Source: Archangium lansingense
Lineage (GTDB): Bacteria; Myxococcota; Myxococcia; Myxococcales; Myxococcaceae
DNA: 64,000 bases
NCBI RefSeq assembly: GCF_026626635.1
Contig: NZ_JAPNKA010000001.1
Span: 2,666,001-2,730,000 of the forward strand
Direction: 5' to 3'
Positions 9,531-17,429 of the stretch are shown here, piece after piece (positions within the stretch are counted from its first letter, which is position 1; every line of letters starts with the position of its first letter). The position numbers and the translations under genes were made by a program. The notes beneath the pieces were generated by a model, which saw nothing but the letters and a program-made list of their open reading frames with translations, made no database searches and was not told the DNA's origin.

Positions 9531-9656
9531 CCGGCCTCTGGGATAACGATCACGGGGCGGTGCGGCCACGGGACGGCCAGGGCGGCCGTGGCCTTCTCAC
9601 CTGCCTGCTCTCCGGGCGTTGTTGCGAGCAGGTGGAGAACGGGGGAGGCTGACGGC

Positions 9657-10574
9657 ATGCGGCTCAACGAGGGTTACGCCTACCGTGAACAGCTGGGAGC
9701 TCGGGCGCGAGGACGGAGCACGCTCTCCTATCTGATTGATGCGTATCGGCACTCCCCGGAGGCCGTGTGGCGGGAGCGGCTGGCCCGGGGCGAGGTCTTG
9801 CTGGATGACTCCCCCGCGATGGGCGAGGAGCTCCTGCGGCCCGGCCAGTGGCTCGTCTGGAACCGGCCTCCCTGGGAGGAGCAGGATGCGCCGCGCGACT
9901 ATTCGCTCGTATACGAGGATGAGGCGATCCTCGGAGTCATCAAGCCGAGCGGATTGCCGATGATGCCGGGCGGGGGTTTTCTCGCCAACACCTTGCTGGG
10001 CGTCGTCCGGGAGCGCTTCCCGGAGGCGAGCCCCCTGCACCGGCTGGGACGTGGCACCTCGGGGCTCGTGCTCTTCGCTCGCACACACGACGCGGCGGCG
10101 AAGCTGTCGCGCGCCTGGCGCGAGCACGAGGTGGACAAGCGCTACCGGGCGCTCTCGAGCGGCGTGGCCACCGAGGATTACTACGACATCACGGCGCCCA
10201 TTGGCATGGTGGCGCATCCGCGCCTGGGCATGACCCATGGTGTGACTCCAGACGGAAAGGCGTCCCGGAGCCTGGCGCGCGTGCTCGAGCGGCGCACGGC
10301 GAGTACCCTCTTCGAGGTCGACATCCTGACGGGCCGGCCCCAGCAGATCCGCATCCACCTGGCCGCCATCGGTCATCCGCTCGAAGGCGATTCCCTCTAC
10401 GCCGTGGGAGGCGTGCCTTACGCCAGCCAGCCGGGCCTGCCCGGAGATCTCGGCTACCTGCTGCACGCGGAGCGCTTGTCCTTCATCCATCCGCTCTCGG
10501 GAGAGCGCCTGGAACTGCGCGCTCCCGTGCCGCGCGAACTGCAAGAGAAGGGCGAAGGCTCGCTCCCCGATTGA
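9657..10574 (+). CDS. RluA-family pseudouridine-synthase-like protein lacking the catalytic Asp, 305 aa
   Basis: The fold is recognisable: [20 protein letters not shown] at the start of the catalytic domain, the [17 protein letters not shown] block, and the C-terminal [21 protein letters not shown] motif. In RluA/TruC enzymes the central block reads HRLDxxTSG and the Asp is the nucleophile; here it reads HRLGRGTSG, with GGA (Gly) in place of the Asp codon. The rest of the motif is intact, so this is a specific substitution, not decay. I recall a similar HRLGRGTSG form in some plant and bacterial homologues, so it may mark a subfamily. The start is ATG 9657. It is divergent from the repair operon. 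Confidence 0.8.
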   Translation: MRLNEGYAYREQLGARARGRSTLSYLIDAYRHSPEAVWRERLARGEVLLDDSPAMGEELLRPGQWLVWNRPPWEEQDAPRDYSLVYEDEAILGVIKPSGLPMMPGGGFLANTLLGVVRERFPEASPLHRLGRGTSGLVLFARTHDAAAKLSRAWREHEVDKRYRALSSGVATEDYYDITAPIGMVAHPRLGMTHGVTPDGKASRSLARVLERRTASTLFEVDILTGRPQQIRIHLAAIGHPLEGDSLYAVGGVPYASQPGLPGDLGYLLHAERLSFIHPLSGERLELRAPVPRELQEKGEGSLPD

Positions 10575-10607
10575 GCGCCTTCCCCCTGCCTGCTGACCGG
10601 ATGGGCG

Positions 10608-10871
10608 TCAGTCTTCCTTGGGCTCATCCCGTTTGGGTTCACCCCGGCCGCCGTGCTTGTCGTACTCGTTGGACAGGCCCCGCTCCAGGCTCGTGTCGTT
10701 CCAGGGCACGCCGACCTCGGAGCGCTGGCCGCCGTTCTGTTCGGTCACGTCGTTCAAGTGCTCGGCTCGTCCCTCGGCGGGAACCCGGTCACCATGCTCC
10801 TCCGGGTCCTTCTGCTTGTTGGGGTCCACGGGGATGCCCATGGGTCGCTTGAGCCATTCCTTCTTGTCCAT
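10608..10871 (-). CDS. Small hydrophilic hypothetical protein, 87 aa
   Basis: Starts MDKKEWLKRPMGIPVD and is very rich in Asp, Glu, Lys, Arg, Asn and Gly throughout, with no hydrophobic core, so it is probably disordered. Its amino-acid use suits a stress-type or desiccation-type hydrophilin, but I do not recognise a family. Codon use is typical of the window. It is convergent with the upstream RluA-like gene, and the next gene is divergent. Confidence 0.6.
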   Translation of the reverse strand: MDKKEWLKRPMGIPVDPNKQKDPEEHGDRVPAEGRAEHLNDVTEQNGGQRSEVGVPWNDTSLERGLSNEYDKHGGRGEPKRDEPKED

Positions 10872-11064
10872 GGTGTCACTCCGGCTGTGAGTACCTGCGC
10901 CACGCGTTCCGGGACGGACACGTGTTGTCCCTTCATCGTGTGCATCGCGAGACAGAGTTTGGCGCTGCACCGCCTTGCCCTCTGTGGAATGGCTGGAGAG
11001 CGGGCATGGAGGCGAGCCATGGTTATGGGCGCTAATGGGCCCGACAGGGCCGAGGGGGACGAAG

Positions 11065-12267
11065 ATGCCGCTCGTTGACCGGCTGCAGAACGAGACCCGT
11101 GCGCACTATGCGGGACTTGAGACCTTGATCTGTGTCCAGGCCCTCGCGGCCGGTACCTTGCCGCCCGACTGCCATCGGGCGCTGCATCAGGCGCTCGCCA
11201 TCCTTCAACAGGCACTGACTCAGGCCCTCGCCGCCACGTCCCATCCCGTCCTGGTTGCACTCGGGGCCGAGGCTCTGCCCGTTCATCCACTCCTCGAACA
11301 AGGTCTCGTCTCCGGTGTGCCCCAGGACAGACTCGAGAGCCATGCCCTCATCGGCGCCATCGCCCTCGGGGTGCGGATGCGGTCCGCTGCACACCGCGAG
11401 CCCCTGTCACTCCTCGGCTATCACTACGCGCTGCGCCTGGCCCTCTTCCCTCTGCCTGGTACGTCACCCTGGCGCGAGTTCGCACAGCGGCTCGAAGGCG
11501 TGACCATCGAGGCCGCGGAGGAAGAAGGGCTGGTCCGTGCGGCGAGCGAGGCCTTCTCCCTGATTCGGAGGCTGCTCGACGCGCTCCATCCTGCTCGCGA
11601 GCTTCCGCCCACCTGGTGGCTCAACCGTGATGCGGGAGAGCATCCCATGACCATGGATCTCGATGAGCTCCAGGCCGCTTTGCGTGCCGCCGAGGCTTCC
11701 TGGGAGGAGTTCCCCTATTACGCCTGTCGCTATGGCGAGCACGGTCGCCAGTTCTCCTGGAGCGACAGCGCATGGCTGGTGACGCTGAGTGGACAGGCCG
11801 AGGCGCAGGTGTGGAAACACATCTCCTGGCTGGGTGGGCTGCTGGCCGGCCGCGGCATGCCTCGCCTCATGCTGGAGCGCCACCTGCGGATGCTCTATCA
11901 GGAGCTTGTCCACGCAAAGCCCATGCAACGGCGGGCCTACGACGTGCTGTGGCAGGTGGCGGAGCGCATGGCCGAGGAGCGGCGTCGGCTTCTCGACGAC
12001 CAGGAGCTGCGCACGTTCGGGGAGGACTTCGATGTGCGTGTGGGGCCGGAGTGGAGCCAGCGACTGCGCGGGATGGGGGAGCTGCTCGCGGCCGCCGTCG
12101 CGGACGAGTGCTGCGGCCTCGCCCAAGCGGTTCCGAGCCTCGCTGCGTGGATGTGCGAGCCCTCACGCTTTCCCGAGCCGTGGATCCGCGCAGTCGAGGA
12201 GACCCTCACGCGGGCTCGCGCGTTCTGCCGGGTCCGCATCCCCTCCGGCATGGCCGGGCGGGAGTGA
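11065..12267 (+). CDS. Hypothetical protein with heme-oxygenase-like N-terminal region, 400 aa
   Basis: The N-terminus (MPLVDRLQNETRAHYAGLETL) resembles the first helix of biliverdin-forming heme oxygenases (LRxxTRxxHxxLE), and the first about 180 residues look all-helical. The second half (from about residue 200) contains an aromatic-rich stretch, EEFPYYACRYGEHGRQFSWS, and an LGGLLAGRGMPRLMLERHL segment I cannot place. The expected heme-ligand His is replaced by Tyr-Ala in the helix-1 position (HYAGLE), so catalytic activity is doubtful. ATG 11065 is chosen because the similarity starts there; an in-frame upstream start at 10975 would add 30 residues. No signal peptide is visible. Confidence 0.6.
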   Translation: MPLVDRLQNETRAHYAGLETLICVQALAAGTLPPDCHRALHQALAILQQALTQALAATSHPVLVALGAEALPVHPLLEQGLVSGVPQDRLESHALIGAIALGVRMRSAAHREPLSLLGYHYALRLALFPLPGTSPWREFAQRLEGVTIEAAEEEGLVRAASEAFSLIRRLLDALHPARELPPTWWLNRDAGEHPMTMDLDELQAALRAAEASWEEFPYYACRYGEHGRQFSWSDSAWLVTLSGQAEAQVWKHISWLGGLLAGRGMPRLMLERHLRMLYQELVHAKPMQRRAYDVLWQVAERMAEERRRLLDDQELRTFGEDFDVRVGPEWSQRLRGMGELLAAAVADECCGLAQAVPSLAAWMCEPSRFPEPWIRAVEETLTRARAFCRVRIPSGMAGRE

Positions 12268-12278
12268 CTCTGGTGGTT

Positions 12279-13049
12279 TCAACGCGGCCGCGGCTCGTCC
12301 TTCCAGAGTGCGAAGCCGCCCAGCAGTCCGGCGACGTTCTCGGTGAGCTGCACGTTCCCAGGGAGAGGGATGTCGAGCAGCTTGGCGTTGCCGCCTCCCA
12401 CGTAGATCTTCCGGGGGTTCCAGATGGGCTGGATCTGCTCCAGTACCCGCTGCACGTGCTTGTTCCACTTCTTTTGGCCGACCCGCTTCAACGCGGCGCT
12501 GCCCACGTACTCCTCATAGGTCTTCCCATGGCGGAACGGATGGTGGGCGAGCTCCAGGTTGGGCACGTACTTGCCATCGACGTACAGCGCGCAGCCCATG
12601 CCGGTGCCCAGCGTGAGGACCATCTCCACTCCGCGTCCCTCGATGATGCCGAACCCTTGCACTCCGGCGTCGTTGAGTACGCGGACCGGACGGCCCGTGG
12701 CCTTGGTCAGCTCCTCGGCAAGCTGGAAGCCCACCCACCCCTTGTGGAGGTTGTGAGCCGTCTTCGTCACGCCCTCCTCCACCACACCCGGGAAGCCCAC
12801 GGAGACGCGATCGAACGCGCCGAGGGGCTTTATCAGCTTCGTCAGCGCGCCCATGACCGCTTGGGGCGTGGCGGGTCGCGGTGTGGCCACCCGCTGGCGC
12901 TCGGTGAGTGACCTCCCATCCGGTCCGAGGACGAGTGCCTTGAGCCCGGTTCCTCCGATGTCGATGGCCAACGTCCTGGGTCCGGGGGCGGTGGTCTCTC
13001 GTGCGGTCTTCTTGCGCGGAGACGGTTTGGGGGCATCGGCGGGGGACAT
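12279..13049 (-). CDS. ppgK: Polyphosphate glucokinase (ROK family), 256 aa
   Basis: ROK-type sugar kinase: phosphate-binding loop LAIDIGGTGLKALVLG, catalytic region RVLNDAGVQGFG, and LTLGTGMGCALYVDG. The sequence pattern (HNLHKGWVGF, ELAHHPFRHGKTYEEYVG) is that of polyphosphate-dependent glucokinases, which phosphorylate glucose with polyphosphate or ATP. The start at ATG 13049 is favoured by a GGAGGA ribosome site 7 nt upstream; the upstream ATG at 13109 has none. The first about 25 residues are a Lys/Pro-rich tail. It is convergent with the heme-oxygenase-like gene and divergent from the NTF2-like gene. Confidence 0.88.
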   Translation of the reverse strand: MSPADAPKPSPRKKTARETTAPGPRTLAIDIGGTGLKALVLGPDGRSLTERQRVATPRPATPQAVMGALTKLIKPLGAFDRVSVGFPGVVEEGVTKTAHNLHKGWVGFQLAEELTKATGRPVRVLNDAGVQGFGIIEGRGVEMVLTLGTGMGCALYVDGKYVPNLELAHHPFRHGKTYEEYVGSAALKRVGQKKWNKHVQRVLEQIQPIWNPRKIYVGGGNAKLLDIPLPGNVQLTENVAGLLGGFALWKDEPRPR

Positions 13050-13200
13050 CCGTTCCTCCAGCGGTGGAGCGCCAGTGTTAGGGCTCGTCGCTTGGACGGC
13101 AACGGTCATGTGGCCACGGAGGTACGCCAACCGACACCACAATCAGAACATGATTGCCCCGGCACCTGTGTCTAGGATGGGCACCTTTTCTGGAGACCCC

Positions 13201-13818
13201 ATGAATCGGACTCTCGGCTGTGTGATGGCGTGTCTGGTGCTGTGCCTGCCGTTGTCGCTCCGGGCCCAGGAGTCTGGTGGTAGCGCGGCGGAGGTCGAGG
13301 CTACCCACCAGGCGCTGCGTACCATCAAGAACGACATGGAGCAGGCGCTCAACGCGCAGGACCTCGACAAGCTGCTCTTGCACGTCCACCCGAACGTGGT
13401 CTTCACCACGATGAACAACGACGTCCGCGTGGGCAAGGATGCCATCCGCGCCTACTACGACAAGATGATGAACGGCCCGGACCGCGTGGTGCAGAAGCTC
13501 ACCGCGAAGTTCGAGGTGGATGAGCTGACGCGCCTCTACGGCAGCACGGGTGTTGCCCAGGGCTCCTCGACCGACCGCTACGTGCTCACCGATGGCTCGG
13601 ACATCACCGTCCACGGCCGGTGGACCTGCACGCTGGTGAAGGAGGGGGACCGGTGGCTCATCGCCGCCTTCCACTACTCGACCAACGTGTTCGACAACCC
13701 CGTGCTCGACAAGGTGAAGGGAGCGGCGATGACCTTCGGCGGCATCGCGGCGGTGGCCATGCTCGTCATCGGCATCGTCGTTGGCCGGCTCACGGCGCGC
13801 CGGAAGGCCACGAGCTGA
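13201..13818 (+). CDS. Secreted/membrane NTF2-like (SnoaL/DUF4440-type) protein, 205 aa
   Basis: A signal sequence (MNRTLGCVMACLVLCLPLSL) is followed by an alpha+beta NTF2-like domain: EQALNAQDLDKLLLHVHPNV, IRAYYDKMM and DGSDITVHGRWTCTL, typical of SnoaL/DUF4440 proteins. A single hydrophobic helix (FGGIAAVAMLVIGIVVGRL) closes the protein with a basic tail, so the domain is probably held on the outer face of the inner membrane. The ligand is unknown. Its 3' end overlaps the convergent PAP2/PSY fusion gene by 29 bp. Confidence 0.75.
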   Translation: MNRTLGCVMACLVLCLPLSLRAQESGGSAAEVEATHQALRTIKNDMEQALNAQDLDKLLLHVHPNVVFTTMNNDVRVGKDAIRAYYDKMMNGPDRVVQKLTAKFEVDELTRLYGSTGVAQGSSTDRYVLTDGSDITVHGRWTCTLVKEGDRWLIAAFHYSTNVFDNPVLDKVKGAAMTFGGIAAVAMLVIGIVVGRLTARRKATS

Positions 13819-15295
13819 CCCTGGCGGCTTCGCGCAGGAACGGGAGCTTCCGCGGCAACCGCTTCGACCAGAAGCTCTCGATGGAGCGGTGGAACAGCCG
13901 CAGCAGGGCCACTCCGGAGCGGCCCTCGAGTCCGGCCAGCTCCACCGCCGACTGGTCGAGCAGGGCGCGTGCACGGCCATGCTCGGCCACCACCCAGGCC
14001 CGCCCCGCCACCGAGCCCATCAGGTCCTCGTAGCGCTTCGGCTCCAGGCCCTCGGTCCGCACCGCCCTTGCCACTTCGGCCGGCACGTTGAGCAGGCCCT
14101 TGTCGAGGTCCTCGCCCAGGTCGCGCAGGGTGGAGCACCAGCCGAACGCCTCGAGCAGCGCCGGCGCGTCCGATGCACGGACCTCGACTCCCGCCACGTG
14201 CAGCATCAGGCCCACCGACAGCCGGAAGGTGTCCCGGTGGTGCGCGCGAAGGGCCTCGGCCTCGAGCTCCTGGCGGTGGAGCACGCGCTCGCGGTCCCGC
14301 CGCATGATGCGCACGAGCCGCACCGCATCGGCGCGCGCCCCTTCGTCCCCGAGCCTGGCAAGGAACACCCGGCCCAACGTGGAGGCCACCTCCGTGTCGC
14401 TCCAGCGGCCGGTCTCCATCTGGACGAGGAGGGCGTCCACCCAGTCGAGCGGCTCCCCCTGGATGGGGCGATCTCCATCCAGTACGTCATCCACGAGTTG
14501 GAGGAAGCAGAAGCCCGCGCGGGCAACCTGTGTGGCGCGCCACTGGGGTAGCGAGTAGCGGTAGAGGCCCAGGGCGATCAGCAGGTAGCGCGGGTGGCGG
14601 CGGGAGAAGTGGTACAGCTCTCGAGCGCAGAGTGCCTCCACCCGGAGCGCTTCGAGGAAGTCCTCGCGGGAGGCTCGGGCCGCCACGAAGCGCCATGTCC
14701 CCCAGGCTAGGAGCGCACCGGCCACCACGTCGGCCAGGTGGTGCTCGTGGATGAGCAGGGTGGACGCCGCGATGGCCGCGGCCCAGAGGCCGAACAGGCT
14801 CCGGGCGAGCCAGCCCCCGCGCTCGCCATAGGCCAGGGCGGCCGTACATGCGAACGCCACGTGCAGCGAGGGCAGGTAGTTGCGCTCGAGGTTCATCGTG
14901 TCGGCCAGGAAGAAGATGCTGGCCCAGCTCCCGCTGACCTCTCGGGGCGGCCAGGCCACCTCGATCGGGAGCACCAGGAAGCAGGCTGCGCCCACCACCG
15001 TCTCCAGACAGAGCGCGAGCACGAAGGGCACCATCTCGCGCCACGTCCGGAAGACGAGCAACGAGAGCAGCAGCAGCATGTCCATGCTCACATAGACGGC
15101 CGCCCAGGCTGGTACGAAGGGGATGTGCTGCTCGAAGGGCAGGTCTATGCGCACGCCCCACGTGTAGAAGCCGGTCACCCAGCTCGCGCCGCCGTAGACG
15201 AGGAGAAAGAAGAGCGTGAAGCCGAGCGTCATCGAGCCCGTGAGGACGAGGGTGTCGCGTCGGGGCCAGCCGAAGAGAGGGGGACTTCCGCTCAT
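13790..15295 (-). CDS. Fusion: Aur1-like PAP2 membrane domain + squalene/phytoene-synthase-like domain, 501 aa
   Basis: The N-terminal half (about 1-225) is a multi-pass membrane domain of the PAP2_3/Aur1 kind: IPFVPAWAAVYVS, the NYLPSLHVAF motif (PSxH) and HEHHLADVVAGALLAW (catalytic H...D). The C-terminal half (about 245-501) is a trans-isoprenyl diphosphate synthase (head-to-head type): Asp-rich motif LVDDVLDGD and second motif STLRDLGEDLDKGLLNVP, as in phytoene and squalene synthases. Both halves keep their signature residues. The gene is last in a three-gene operon and its ATG overlaps the desaturase stop (ATGA, 15292-15295), so it is translationally coupled. Inference: the two domains may act on the same prenyl diphosphate, condensing or dephosphorylating it at the membrane. 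Confidence 0.85.
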   Translation of the reverse strand: MSGSPPLFGWPRRDTLVLTGSMTLGFTLFFLLVYGGASWVTGFYTWGVRIDLPFEQHIPFVPAWAAVYVSMDMLLLLSLLVFRTWREMVPFVLALCLETVVGAACFLVLPIEVAWPPREVSGSWASIFFLADTMNLERNYLPSLHVAFACTAALAYGERGGWLARSLFGLWAAAIAASTLLIHEHHLADVVAGALLAWGTWRFVAARASREDFLEALRVEALCARELYHFSRRHPRYLLIALGLYRYSLPQWRATQVARAGFCFLQLVDDVLDGDRPIQGEPLDWVDALLVQMETGRWSDTEVASTLGRVFLARLGDEGARADAVRLVRIMRRDRERVLHRQELEAEALRAHHRDTFRLSVGLMLHVAGVEVRASDAPALLEAFGWCSTLRDLGEDLDKGLLNVPAEVARAVRTEGLEPKRYEDLMGSVAGRAWVVAEHGRARALLDQSAVELAGLEGRSGVALLRLFHRSIESFWSKRLPRKLPFLREAARVSSWPSGAP

Positions 15296-16212
15296 CGCTC
15301 CTCCGCGGTGGCGGGGAGGGGTCGAGGCCCTCGCCACATGGACAGCCAGATGCTCAGGAACGAGGGCCGGGGCACGTCTTCGTCCACATAGCGGCCCAGG
15401 TAGAGCCACGGCACGCGGGGGTGTCGGTGGTGGGCGCGGTGGTAGTGGTAGTTGAGGAACAGCCAGCGCACGGGCGCGGCCACGCGCAGGTCCCACGCTC
15501 CATCGCGCACATGCAGCGGAGACCAGGCATGGTCCGCGTATTGGAGCGAGCTCCAGTTGACCGCGAACGCCGCGTAGCACAGCGCCCAGCCGGATGCGCT
15601 CAGGTCCAACGCCAGCACCAGCCCGGCCTGCACGGCCATCGTGAACAGCAACTCGAGCCGGATGGTGGCACCCGGCGCGTCCTCGAGCCGTCCGAGGTAG
15701 GCCTCGGCCCCGGTCTGTTCCCCGTAGCGGGTGCCCGTGCCCCGGAGCCGTTGCAGCAGGCTCGGGAAGAGGGCGAAGGCGAAGCACCCCACCGGCACGA
15801 AGGCCCAGTAGAGCCCGGTGAGGATGGAGTACCACTGGGCATGTTTGAGGAAGCGGTTGTCCCCGGGCCGCAGGTAGTCGAACTGTTCCAGCTCGGTGCG
15901 GTTGTGGCGGTGGTGGGTGAGGTGGAAGGTGCGCTGCAGCGTATAGGACGTGGGGAAGAAGGCCGCCGCGAGCCGCCCGAGCCAGTCATTGGTGCTCCGG
16001 GAGGGGTGGAGCACGCCGTGCGTCGCCTCGTGGAGCAGCGAGAAGACGGTGTTGTTCACATAGGAGAATGCACCGGCGGCCAGGAGCCTCGTGGCGAGCC
16101 ACTCCGCGTGCGAGGCGAGCCAGAGACACCCAGCACAGGCGGCCAGGGCGGCGGCGAGGAGCACGGCGTTGAGCGTGGCAGGAATGGGGGCGTCGTCACC
16201 CGCGCTCGTCAT
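15292..16212 (-). CDS. Membrane fatty-acid-desaturase-superfamily protein, 306 aa
   Basis: A di-iron membrane desaturase/hydroxylase with three His boxes: LLHEATHG (HxxxH), FHLTHHRHN (HxxHH) and HYHRAHHRHP (HxxHH), and several hydrophobic segments. The same fold serves acyl desaturases, carotenoid ketolases/hydroxylases and sterol-type oxidases, so the substrate is not readable from motifs alone. It overlaps the Rieske gene by 17 bp upstream and the PAP2/PSY fusion by 4 bp downstream. This context suggests it modifies an isoprenoid or a membrane lipid, not ordinary fatty acids. The start is ATG 16212. Confidence 0.87.
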   Translation of the reverse strand: MTSAGDDAPIPATLNAVLLAAALAACAGCLWLASHAEWLATRLLAAGAFSYVNNTVFSLLHEATHGVLHPSRSTNDWLGRLAAAFFPTSYTLQRTFHLTHHRHNRTELEQFDYLRPGDNRFLKHAQWYSILTGLYWAFVPVGCFAFALFPSLLQRLRGTGTRYGEQTGAEAYLGRLEDAPGATIRLELLFTMAVQAGLVLALDLSASGWALCYAAFAVNWSSLQYADHAWSPLHVRDGAWDLRVAAPVRWLFLNYHYHRAHHRHPRVPWLYLGRYVDEDVPRPSFLSIWLSMWRGPRPLPATAEER

Positions 16213-17182
16213 CGGGGTCCTCCGGGAGCTGGGCGGCGAAGTCGAGCAGTTGGCGCAGCACGGGGTCGGCCGCGGCGGCGCTCGGGTTGAAGCGCATCCT
16301 GTTGAGCACGGAGAGGTCTCGCCGCAGGAACGAGGTGAAGAGCCACCGCGACACGGCAAGGCGGAGGTGATCCATCCCTGGGACGCGGGCGGGGCGTGCG
16401 GCGAACGACATCTGCACGGACACCCCCTCAGCGCAGGGGCGGAACCCGGCGAGCAGCGCGCTGCGGGTGCGGCCAAGGTCGCTCTCCACCGACATGAGCG
16501 TGCCGCCATGCAGGGTGATGGTCACGCCGATGCGGTCGCGCGACAGTGCCTTCATCATCCTGTCGCTGAGCCCCGTGCCGATGACGCGCGAGGTGTAGCG
16601 CAGCCGGAGCGTGAAGGGGTCCGGACATTCCACGACAGGGGAATCCCGTAGCTCGCGATGGTGCACGGTGCGCAGGTGCTCGATGTCGAAGGAGTTCGCC
16701 GCGATCGGGAGCCACGAGCACCCGACGGTGACGGGTGGGGCGGTGCGCCACCGAAGCTCCGGGCTGCCCACCTCGGGTGGGGGGAAGAGGCTCACGGGCC
16801 CGTTGAACACGAGGATGGCTCCGTACCTCTCCACCACGGGGTACGCCCGCTGTCCGGGCCTGTCCGTGGCGTCGGAGCGTCCTGGCGCGGCGCGGCAGAT
16901 GCCACTCCCGTCGAACTGCCAGTGGTGCAGCGGGCAGCGCAGGTGCTCGCCGATGACGGTGCCGTGCGCGAGGTGGGCCCCCATGTGGGCACAGTGGGCG
17001 GAGAGTGCCTGGACCCGGCCGCTCTGGCCTCGGAAGAGCACGAGCTCTCGTCCACCGAGACTCCAGCCCATCACCTGTCCCGGCCGGAGGGCTTCGGACG
17101 GACACGCGAGGTACCAGGAGCGCAGCCGGACCGGCTTGGAGCGACGGACCGGGTCCGCCCACGCCACGACATTCACCGCCAT
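16196..17182 (-). CDS. Rieske non-heme iron oxygenase, 328 aa
   Basis: The Rieske [2Fe-2S] motif CAHMGAH...CPLHHW is at about residues 65-85, and the mononuclear iron site is NSFDIEHLRTVHHREL at about 160-175. The protein is therefore a full oxygenase alpha-subunit-like enzyme, most like the single-component cholesterol-desaturase/KSH type. It is the first gene of the minus-strand operon and overlaps the desaturase gene by 17 bp. No reductase gene is adjacent, so electrons must come from elsewhere. The intergenic stretch 17183-17429 carries an AT-rich patch (near 17300-17370) that probably holds divergent promoters for this operon and the large lipoprotein. Confidence 0.9.
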   Translation of the reverse strand: MAVNVVAWADPVRRSKPVRLRSWYLACPSEALRPGQVMGWSLGGRELVLFRGQSGRVQALSAHCAHMGAHLAHGTVIGEHLRCPLHHWQFDGSGICRAAPGRSDATDRPGQRAYPVVERYGAILVFNGPVSLFPPPEVGSPELRWRTAPPVTVGCSWLPIAANSFDIEHLRTVHHRELRDSPVVECPDPFTLRLRYTSRVIGTGLSDRMMKALSRDRIGVTITLHGGTLMSVESDLGRTRSALLAGFRPCAEGVSVQMSFAARPARVPGMDHLRLAVSRWLFTSFLRRDLSVLNRMRFNPSAAAADPVLRQLLDFAAQLPEDPDDERG

Positions 17183-17429
17183 GTCGGCAACCTACCGGAT
17201 GCTCTGCTACCAGGTGAAGCGCAGGGCGAGGTCAGGAGCCATCCGGCACCGGATGTATGTCTTTGCGCACCGCGCTCTTGCCGCGAGTTCTCTCGAAGAA
17301 TGGAAATCGCGTGGGGATGTTTTTGTTTCATCTTGCTGCTTGGAAAACAATGACTCTCTCCTCGACAATAAGCCTCCGGTCTTTGGATTCCGAGCATGAG
17401 GACCGGCACGAAAAGGGAGAGGGCTCTGC

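Noticed and set aside
7974..9656. Upstream in-frame extension of the RluA-like gene
   Set aside because: It is antisense to the ligase and exonuclease genes and has no family similarity; ATG 9657 fits the protein start.
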